This document shows positions 44,499 to 50,607 of a DNA stretch of 64,000 nucleotides, piece after piece (positions within the stretch are counted from its first letter, which is position 1; every line of letters starts with the position of its first letter). The stretch is from JACPYG01 sp038063015 (GTDB taxonomy: Bacteria; Patescibacteriota; Minisyncoccia; Minisyncoccales; Staskawiczbacteraceae). The DNA lies in NCBI GenBank assembly GCA_038063015.1, contig JBBTVX010000001.1, positions 1 through 64,000 of the forward strand, read 5' to 3'. Under the pieces are notes generated by a model, which ran no database searches, had not been told where the DNA came from, and worked only from the letters and a program-made list of their open reading frames with translations. The translations under genes were made by a program, and so were the position numbers.

Positions 44499-45499
44499 AA
44501 ATCTACTTCTGTTTCTAATAATTTATTTATTGCTTCTTGCGATATAAATTTACCCTTATTTGAAGAAACAACGGGATTCTCAATAGATTTCATGTCCTGA
44601 TATTTTACTCTAACTCGCGAATAATCAAGCATTGGAAAAATAACATACATATCATCTGATTCTACCGACCGGGAAAGCTCTTCTTCTGACATTATGTGTT
44701 CATGTATTTTTTCGCCCTCGCCTTTTTCTGTAATAATTGTCTCTGTTTTTTTGCCATTGGCATATCTATTTGTCATTGCCTCTGCCAAATCAACAACTTT
44801 CAATGTTTTCATTTTCCAAACAAAAGTTTCTCCTCCTTTTACAAGCTCAATGGCTTTAAAAATTAAACTTACCGCTTCTTGCATTGTAATCACAAAACGG
44901 GTCATCTCTTTGTTGGTAATTGTAATGGGAACTCCGTCCTCAATCTGTTTTTTAAAACGAGGGATAACCGAACCATTGGACCCTATCACATTTCCAAAAC
45001 GCACAGAAGCAAACAGTGTTTTTTTATCTCCTTTATAATAATTCGCCGAAGAAATAAGTTTTTCTCCCAAAAGCTTAGTCATGCCCATTACGCTTAATGG
45101 CTGAGCCGCTTTGTCGGTGCTGGAAAAAATTACTTTTTCAACATTTTCATTTCTGGCGCAATCTATAACGTTCTGTAAACCCTTTATGTTTGTTTTTACT
45201 GCTTCAAAAGGATTATATTCACAAGCATATACATGCTTCATTGCCGCTAAATGAACAACGATATCAATTCCCTCCATTGCAAGTTTTAATCTGTCAAAAT
45301 CTCTCACGTCGCCAATTAAATAACGCAACCTTTCTTCTCCGATAAAACTATTCTTTAATTTATATATCTCATTTTCCGATAAATCAAAAACACGGATAAC
45401 ATTTACATCATGCTTCAACATTTCTTTAATCAGCGCTTTGCCAACCGAACCAGCTCCGCCGGTTACCAATATTTTTTTATTTTTTAATTCTTCTTGCAT
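44492..45499 (-). CDS. pseB: UDP-N-acetylglucosamine 4,6-dehydratase (PseB/WbpM-like)
   Basis: This 335-residue polysaccharide-biosynthesis SDR has ILVTGGAGSVGKALIKEML, LSENEIYKLKNSF, YLIGDVRDFDRLKLAM, VHLAAMKHVYACEYNPFEAV, IFSSTDKAAQPLSVMGMTK and ASVRFGNVIGSNGSVIPRF. The tyrosine of the usual YxxxK pair is a methionine (MGMTK), a Ser-Met-Lys arrangement known in WbpM/PglF-type dehydratases, so the stereochemical outcome could differ from classical PseB. It makes the keto-sugar used by the PseC-like enzyme. Confidence 0.87.
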   Translation of the reverse strand: MQEELKNKKILVTGGAGSVGKALIKEMLKHDVNVIRVFDLSENEIYKLKNSFIGEERLRYLIGDVRDFDRLKLAMEGIDIVVHLAAMKHVYACEYNPFEAVKTNIKGLQNVIDCARNENVEKVIFSSTDKAAQPLSVMGMTKLLGEKLISSANYYKGDKKTLFASVRFGNVIGSNGSVIPRFKKQIEDGVPITITNKEMTRFVITMQEAVSLIFKAIELVKGGETFVWKMKTLKVVDLAEAMTNRYANGKKTETIITEKGEGEKIHEHIMSEEELSRSVESDDMYVIFPMLDYSRVRVKYQDMKSIENPVVSSNKGKFISQEAINKLLETEVDLC

Positions 45500-45510
45500 G
45501 AAATTTTAGC

Positions 45511-46605
45511 TTAGCTTATACAACCCAGTCGCTCAAAGGCGCGAGCCAGCTCTTCTGGTGTCGCCTTATGGGGAATACGCAGTACGCGACAAGGCGCGCC
45601 AGACACTGCCTTCTCCAAAATAACGCGAGCGCGCCAAAAATCAGCTCCGAGGTCTTCTAAACCCAAAGACCCCATTTCAAAAAGTCGCTTAAGGTCGTTT
45701 TCAAGCTCTTGGTAGAGAACAGCAAAAATGCGACGGGCCATCCATGTCCCGTTTTGTTCCTCTATTGAGAAATCAGGAACATGACATCTAAGAAGCAATA
45801 TTGTTTTTGTGACAGATCCTTTTGTTCCCAAACATTTTGCATCAAATATTTGTTCAGCGGGCACAATATCTACATAGTCTCGGCGGATAAAAGGAATAAA
45901 GGCAATTCTATTGTAAACTCCCTTACTCTTGAGAAATTTATCAATAATCCCCCGGAATGGAACGTTAGCGTAGAGGTTCCATATAATGGAACGAGTGACG
46001 CGTTTTTTCAAACTCATGTGTTTGCGAGAAGCGAATAACTCGGGATAAACCGAACTATGATATTCCTTAAGCACGAATGCTTTATGAAACGCCAAACACA
46101 TGCCGGATTCTGTGAGCGCTATCATGTCGTCGCCCAGCAGTTTATACCCTTTTTCTTTTACGAGGAAACCAGAGAGCGCTGTTTTGCCAACTCCTCCGCA
46201 ACCTGCTAAAATAGTAACGCCTCCCGCGGGGTTTTGCAGGGCAGCCGCATGGGCGAACGAAATGCCGTTACTAATAAAAAGTTGTTGAATAAGACCGGTA
46301 AAAGAAAACATGGCATCGGTGTATACGGCGTATCCCGTCGGTTTTTTTTCTATTGCCAAGCGAGAGTCGCGGTTCGCGCACCACGAATCTCTGCCACCTT
46401 CTGAATTTTGGAATATCTCGTTTTCTTGAGGAAAAGAAAACATCTCAAAAGGATTAACCAATATCATCAAGGGGTTAGAATGGTCTTGTTCAGAACTTTT
46501 AAAAGACCCCAACTGCCGATTGATTGATTTCAAAACCCACGGACGAATTTTTGGATTGACGCGCACGGTTATAAGATCGTGAATGTGGTATACGTGTTCA
46601 TTCAT
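45511..46605 (-). CDS. HPr kinase-like P-loop protein
   Basis: This 364-residue protein has a P-loop ILAGCGGVGKTALSGFLV (residues 132-149) and a Walker-B-like YKLLGDDMIALTESG, like the C-terminal domain of HPr serine kinases. It lacks the HPrK N-terminal domain and shows no clear HPrK signature, so HPr is unlikely to be its substrate. Codon use is richer in G+C than its neighbours, which suggests acquisition from elsewhere. Many such proteins sit in polysaccharide or peptide-modification loci; the role here is unknown. It ends 11 bases before the PseB-like gene and begins 6 bases after the HTH gene. Confidence 0.7.
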   Translation of the reverse strand: MNEHVYHIHDLITVRVNPKIRPWVLKSINRQLGSFKSSEQDHSNPLMILVNPFEMFSFPQENEIFQNSEGGRDSWCANRDSRLAIEKKPTGYAVYTDAMFSFTGLIQQLFISNGISFAHAAALQNPAGGVTILAGCGGVGKTALSGFLVKEKGYKLLGDDMIALTESGMCLAFHKAFVLKEYHSSVYPELFASRKHMSLKKRVTRSIIWNLYANVPFRGIIDKFLKSKGVYNRIAFIPFIRRDYVDIVPAEQIFDAKCLGTKGSVTKTILLLRCHVPDFSIEEQNGTWMARRIFAVLYQELENDLKRLFEMGSLGLEDLGADFWRARVILEKAVSGAPCRVLRIPHKATPEELARAFERLGCIS

Positions 46606-46611
46606 AAAAAA

Positions 46612-46860
46612 TTACCACTTTTCAATGGCTTCTCTGGTTTTATTTTTTAATTTTTTGTAAACTTTAAAAACGTTCAGCTCCAATTTTGGAGAAATAAGCT
46701 TCAAAATTTCATCGCCCCAAATCCTATATTGACCGGAAACTTTATAAGCTTCTATTATGCCGCTCTTTATCATTCTTTTCATTGTGCTGTCGCTAACTTT
46801 TAAGAAGTCGCGGGCCTCTTTTGGCGTATAAACTTTCCCTGGCTTAATTTCTTCTACCAT
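46612..46860 (-). CDS. Small helix-turn-helix DNA-binding protein (excisionase/MerR-like)
   Basis: This 82-residue protein has a winged HTH of the excisionase/HTH_17 type: YTPKEARDFLKVSDSTMKRM, then IKSGIIEAYKVSGQYRIWGD. It heads the long minus-strand nonulosonic operon and sits right behind a consensus promoter (46867-46895). It is a good candidate for an operon regulator, perhaps autoregulatory. No integrase is nearby, so a phage excisionase role is unlikely. Confidence 0.85.
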   Translation of the reverse strand: MVEEIKPGKVYTPKEARDFLKVSDSTMKRMIKSGIIEAYKVSGQYRIWGDEILKLISPKLELNVFKVYKKLKNKTREAIEKW

Positions 46861-46866
46861 GATTTA

Positions 46867-46895
46867 ATGATAAACCCCCCTTAACTTAATGTCAA
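46867..46895 (-). promoter_or_regulatory. Sigma70-type promoter of the HTH gene and nonulosonic operon
   Basis: On the minus strand a perfect TTGACA (46890-46895) is separated by 17 bases from TATCAT (46867-46872, one mismatch to TATAAT). The ATG at 46860 is six bases after the -10, so the transcript would start at or near the A of the ATG and be leaderless. The motif AATGATA/TATCATT at 46866-46872 and 46910-46916 forms an inverted pair around the promoter that might be an operator. Confidence 0.8.
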
Positions 46896-46931
46896 GAGAG
46901 GTCAAAAAGTATCATTTGAATAGTAGTTTGG

Positions 46932-47495
46932 TTAAGTTTGAACAGGAACGATGCTGTTTGCTTTTGCTTTAAACTTTTTTTTAATTAAAATCGTCGCCGC
47001 TTCATAAGCGCCGAAAAAAGCGCCTACATAAAATAAGTCTCCCAATAATGTATTTCTGAAAAACGGCAAAGCCATAATATAAGACTGAATTATTCCAGAA
47101 AAAGTTTTGGCATACCAGGGAGAAAAAGCCCAGACCGCGAAATTAGTAATAAGAAAAAACAAAACAGAAGACAAAATTGCGGCTCCCGCAACTGTCTGCC
47201 ATTTTTTGCGCTTTTTTAGCCAAAAACCCAAAATTGTACATAAAATAAAACTCCCATAAACCGCAGTCATTATTTTTAAGTCATAAAAACCAATAAATAC
47301 ATCGGAAATCAACATTGCCAAAACTGGCAAAAAAAGAGCTATTTTTTTAGAAAAATAAACTCCGCCAAATAGAGCAATAGCGGCTATGGGCGTAAAATTA
47401 GGAGCGTGGGGAATAATCCTCAAACTAACTCCTATTAGAATAAAAAATAAAGCGATAATAAACTCTAAAATTTTTCCGTTTTTTGAGATTTCCAT
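46932..47495 (-). CDS. ECF-S-like membrane protein (DUF6580-type), probable cobalamin transporter component
   Basis: This 187-residue protein has about six membrane segments. IPHAPNFTPIAAIALFGGVYF near residue 30 is the signature I associate with the DUF6580 family of putative transport proteins related to ECF-type S components; LISDVFIGFYDLK follows. It is the last gene of the riboswitch-led operon, so cobalamin or a precursor is the likely substrate. No ECF ATPase or T component is in the window and they would have to be elsewhere. Confidence 0.72.
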   Translation of the reverse strand: MEISKNGKILEFIIALFFILIGVSLRIIPHAPNFTPIAAIALFGGVYFSKKIALFLPVLAMLISDVFIGFYDLKIMTAVYGSFILCTILGFWLKKRKKWQTVAGAAILSSVLFFLITNFAVWAFSPWYAKTFSGIIQSYIMALPFFRNTLLGDLFYVGAFFGAYEAATILIKKKFKAKANSIVPVQT

Positions 47496-47518
47496 AGATT
47501 TATTGATTAGTTTTAATA

Positions 47519-47980
47519 TTAAAATTGCGATTTTTCAAATTTGAATTCAATTTTGTCTCCGGATTTTATAATCATCTTGTCTGCGGAAACCATAGGCGTT
47601 TCCCCATTGATATAGTATAGCCAATATTTTCCGCCTTGTCCATTTTCTTTGTCTCCGATTGCTTCGATCATAATTCCTATATCATAGGTTTTGGTTTTCA
47701 AAACCATGTTTAATTCTTCTGTTTTATTTTTTAATAAATCAAAGGCGGTCTCTCCTTCAACAAATTCAACTTCAAAGGTTTTTGGTTCTTTTTCTCCATC
47801 GTTAATTGTCAGCTTCGCTTTTTTTTCTGCTTCTACTGCTTTTGATTTTGCCGTTTTTAAAACATTGCTATTTTCCCTTTCTTCAACACCGAGCTGCGAT
47901 GAATTATTAGAAAACAACAGCCAACTGCCAACAATAATAATTATTCCCAAACCAACTATGATATAAATATTTTTTTTCAT
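47519..47980 (-). CDS. Membrane-anchored DUF4430 protein (transcobalamin C-terminal-like)
   Basis: This 153-residue protein has an N-terminal membrane anchor (residues about 5-24, IYIIVGLGIIIIVGSWLLF), a linker, and a DUF4430 domain from about residue 56 to the end. The domain shows FEVEFVEGETAFDLLKNKTE, then YWLYYINGETPMVSADKMII and SGDKIEFKFE. DUF4430 is the beta-domain that caps cobalamin in transcobalamin and intrinsic factor. It lies between the Ig-like membrane protein and ECF-S-like genes, 2 bases from the first. Confidence 0.85.
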   Translation of the reverse strand: MKKNIYIIVGLGIIIIVGSWLLFSNNSSQLGVEERENSNVLKTAKSKAVEAEKKAKLTINDGEKEPKTFEVEFVEGETAFDLLKNKTEELNMVLKTKTYDIGIMIEAIGDKENGQGGKYWLYYINGETPMVSADKMIIKSGDKIEFKFEKSQF

Positions 47981-47982
47981 TT

Positions 47983-48522
47983 TTAAAGTTTCGCTTTTTT
48001 ATTTTTTCCTATTAAAAGACCGAAAAGAATTAAAATTAAGATAACGCCAAAAATATAAATTAAACTTTGCTGATTTTTAAATAATCCCTTAAAATTTTCT
48101 AAGACAGATGCCATCCAAAAATTAGACTTTTTTTCCGAAACTCTGACCTCTATAGGGATTTTTACGCCAGCATTGGCTTTAAATTCTCTTTCGGATAAGG
48201 GTTTGGCCACCACTGAAATCGTGGTAAAGAAAACTCCTGTTTCTTTGCTTTCAATTTCTAAAATTGCTTTTTGAGACTTTTTGGCTTCCAAAATAAAGCT
48301 TTCCGGTTTTATTTTAACCCAATCAGAAAAATTATCAAGATAAACTTCAAGTAAGGCCACGTTGTCTCCCGGATTTTCTATTGTTATTTCTTTTTTAGTT
48401 AAACTTGCGCTGGTTTCAATTTTTATCTCCGAAGGGCTTACTTTAATTGATACCGCCTCAACAGAATTAGCGGTTAAAAAAGAAATTATTATTAATATTA
48501 AAATTAACAGATTTTTTTTCAT
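47983..48522 (-). CDS. Secreted Ig-like protein with C-terminal membrane anchor
   Basis: From the ATG at 48522 this is 179 residues, and the start overlaps the upstream stop as ATGA. It has a signal peptide (about residues 1-23, NLLILILIIISFLTANSVEA), one beta-sandwich domain (VSIKVSPSEIKIETSASLTK to IPIEVRVSEKK) and a C-terminal transmembrane helix (SLIYIFGVILILILFGLLIG) with a basic tail. It is in the riboswitch operon, so it probably helps hold the B12-binding protein at the cell surface. I do not know a specific partner. Confidence 0.75.
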   Translation of the reverse strand: MKKNLLILILIIISFLTANSVEAVSIKVSPSEIKIETSASLTKKEITIENPGDNVALLEVYLDNFSDWVKIKPESFILEAKKSQKAILEIESKETGVFFTTISVVAKPLSEREFKANAGVKIPIEVRVSEKKSNFWMASVLENFKGLFKNQQSLIYIFGVILILILFGLLIGKNKKAKL

Positions 48523-50333
48523 TTTTTGATTGCCCAAAAAGTAAGCTCTCCCTGCATTAAACCAAAATCTCCATTATAGTTTAAGGGTATGCTTAATTTA
48601 ACCGGCAAAATTTTACTTTGACTTTTCTCTATTTCAGCAGAGAAAATTCGCCAAGATTGCCCCTCTATATCTAAATTATCCCGAAAAATATTAGCCCCGC
48701 CAACCTCTGTTTCTAAATAAATTCCACTATCTTTGTTGTTAATGGTTAAATTTTGAGCAGAATTTCCTCCTGGTTTCAATTTTCCAAAATCCAACATATC
48801 CGGACTCACTGAAAAACTAATTCCGTCTTGGTCTCCCCCTGGTAAAACCTTAATTTTTTCAATTTCCACTTTTAACCCTACCTGATGGCTTGCAGGAGCT
48901 TCGCCTGCTGTTAAATTTACTTTTTTGCTTCTAATATAACCTATTTCGTTTATAATCTGGTTTTCAACAAATATCTGATGAAAGCCCCCCTCTAATCCGT
49001 CTAAAGAAACCTTAACCTTGCCAAAATTATCTGTTATTAATTCCGAAAGTCCGATTTTCACCTTTATCCCTTCTTTTTCTAAGTTTTGCCAACTACTTAT
49101 TTCAGGATTATAGTATTTAACCTGAACTTCGGCTGAATCCTCGGTTTTAGTAAGCGCTATCTTGGTTTGAAACCAACCTTTTTCCAGCCACTCTCCGGTA
49201 AACCACAAAACTTCGTCTCCGGATTCTAAATAATAACTGTCTGCTCCTATTGTGGGAGAAATATTGTTTACCATATACATCCAGCTGTCCTGGCCGTTTA
49301 TTTTTGCCAAATAAAAACCCATTCCAGGGTATTCGCTGATTAAATAATCGTAATTACATGTTTCAGAGCCATTAATTATCAAATCCAAAGCAGTTGCTCC
49401 GCTTATTCTTCTGTCGCAAATGGTGCTGTCTTTACCTTCAATTCTTAAATATTTTAGATTAGAATCTGTTGAAACCGGGTAAAACTTTTTTGATAAAGCG
49501 ATTAAAGCATATGAACTGCAAGATTTGTTGTCCCCTTCAGACTGCCACCAAAAACCTCCGTCTGCGTCTTGCAAGGAAATAAGATGATTAAGGGGATTTT
49601 TCCCGTTTTTCACCCAATTTGAACTAATGGGCCCCTGACCCAATTTATAAATAGCTGAAATTATCCAAGCGTCGGAACAGGAATCGGAAGGAGACGCCGC
49701 AGAATAAGGAAACCCTCCGTCGTCATTCTGCTGAGATTTCAAATAATTAATCGCGTTCTGGACAGCAGATGAAGAAGGGAAAACTCCCGCCTCTAACAAA
49801 GCCATAATGGCCGACGCCGTGTCATTAGTGTCAGAAGAGGAAGAAATATTATAACTCCATCCGCCGTCTGAATTTTGATGGTTCAAAATATAATTTTTAG
49901 CGTCTTGAACCATTACTGAATTTCCTTGGCCAACCGAACCCAATGCCGAAATCGCCCAAATATCATCATTGATTAAATCTTTATCGCCGAATTGGCTATC
50001 TTGATAAAAACTTTTAAGTTTCTCTACATAATTTTCACTCCCAAAATTAACAGGACTTTTGCCGGCTGCCGTTAAAGCCAAAATATACTTGGCGTAAGTG
50101 GCAATGGATTCTTGTCCGGAAGGAATAGATTTAAGATAATCTAAACTGGCTTCAGTTTCTCCCGCCCCGGCTAAGGCCATAGTATTCCAAGCGGTTTGAG
50201 GCTGAGATTTAATATAATTAACAACTTTATCAATTTCTGATTGGTTTTCCGCCTTAATTTCAAAAAAATTGCTAAATCCAATCAAACCGGCTGAAATCAC
50301 AGCTAAAAAAACTATTAAAATTTTCTTTTTCAT
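48519..50333 (-). CDS. Transcobalamin-like secreted B12-binding protein (alpha-barrel repeats plus DUF4430)
   Basis: This 604-residue secreted protein has a signal peptide (ILIVFLAVISAGLIGFSNFF) and then a helical barrel with prenyltransferase/cyclase-type repeats (NSDGGWSYN, NDDGGFPYS, DADGGFWWQ; residues about 35-290). A DUF4430 domain follows at about 300-390 (ATALDLIINGSE; WMYMVNNISPTIGADSYYL; SGDEVLWFTGEW), then beta-rich regions that may form Ig-like domains. Alpha-barrel plus DUF4430 is the layout of animal transcobalamin and intrinsic factor. The gene is directly behind a cobalamin riboswitch. I infer capture of cobalamin outside the membrane. Confidence 0.85.
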   Translation of the reverse strand: MKKKILIVFLAVISAGLIGFSNFFEIKAENQSEIDKVVNYIKSQPQTAWNTMALAGAGETEASLDYLKSIPSGQESIATYAKYILALTAAGKSPVNFGSENYVEKLKSFYQDSQFGDKDLINDDIWAISALGSVGQGNSVMVQDAKNYILNHQNSDGGWSYNISSSSDTNDTASAIMALLEAGVFPSSSAVQNAINYLKSQQNDDGGFPYSAASPSDSCSDAWIISAIYKLGQGPISSNWVKNGKNPLNHLISLQDADGGFWWQSEGDNKSCSSYALIALSKKFYPVSTDSNLKYLRIEGKDSTICDRRISGATALDLIINGSETCNYDYLISEYPGMGFYLAKINGQDSWMYMVNNISPTIGADSYYLESGDEVLWFTGEWLEKGWFQTKIALTKTEDSAEVQVKYYNPEISSWQNLEKEGIKVKIGLSELITDNFGKVKVSLDGLEGGFHQIFVENQIINEIGYIRSKKVNLTAGEAPASHQVGLKVEIEKIKVLPGGDQDGISFSVSPDMLDFGKLKPGGNSAQNLTINNKDSGIYLETEVGGANIFRDNLDIEGQSWRIFSAEIEKSQSKILPVKLSIPLNYNGDFGLMQGELTFWAIKK

Positions 50334-50372
50334 AAAAAAAAATCCCTTTTCGAGAGGGAAAGTTTGCCTAAT
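50334..50372 (-). promoter_or_regulatory. Expression platform: hairpin overlapping the Shine-Dalgarno
   Basis: On the minus strand TCCCT pairs with AGGGA (loop CTCGAAA) and is followed directly by nine T and the ATG at 50333. The AGGGA is also the only Shine-Dalgarno-like sequence for the gene. The hairpin could therefore act as an intrinsic terminator or hide the ribosome binding site when cobalamin is bound. The upstream TCTAA/TTAGA pair could be the competing stem. Confidence 0.6.
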
Positions 50373-50437
50373 CTAAAAATTAGACGCTCTTTTCTTTGCT
50401 CGAAGAAAGTTAAGTTAATTATAATTATTAAAAATTA

Positions 50438-50570
50438 ATGGTATTCTGGCTTTACCCTGTTAAATAGCGCTTTGCGCTAATTTCACGAAGTGAAATTATT
50501 TAACTGGGTTTACAGTTGCGGCACAGCCCCGGACTTTCCCGCTAAAGCGGAATCACCGGTGTTTCCCATT
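50438..50570 (-). ncRNA. Cobalamin riboswitch (aptamer)
   Basis: On the minus strand the conserved segments appear in order: GGGAAACACCGGTG at the 5' end, AAAGTCCGGGGCTG then TGCCGCAACTGTAA in the core, and AAAGCCAGAATACC (the B12-box) at the 3' end. Between them are two variable hairpin arms (AATTTCACTTCGTGAAATT and AGCGCAAAGCGCT). The gene it precedes encodes a transcobalamin-like protein, which independently supports cobalamin as ligand. Cobalamin binding would be expected to lower expression. Confidence 0.95.
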
Positions 50571-50579
50571 TATTTATTT

Positions 50580-50607
50580 ATTTTATCTTTTTTTACAAAG
50601 CTGTCAA
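50580..50607 (-). promoter_or_regulatory. Sigma70-type promoter of the cobalamin operon
   Basis: On the minus strand TTGACA (50602-50607) and TAAAAT (50580-50585) are separated by 16 bases, and the expected start (about 50573) is just ahead of the riboswitch's first conserved segment. The -35 lies inside the last codons of the upstream radical SAM gene. Confidence 0.8.

Noticed and set aside
46612..46860. Phage or ICE excisionase
   Set aside because: No integrase, attachment-like repeats or phage genes occur nearby; it leads a biosynthetic operon with its own promoter.
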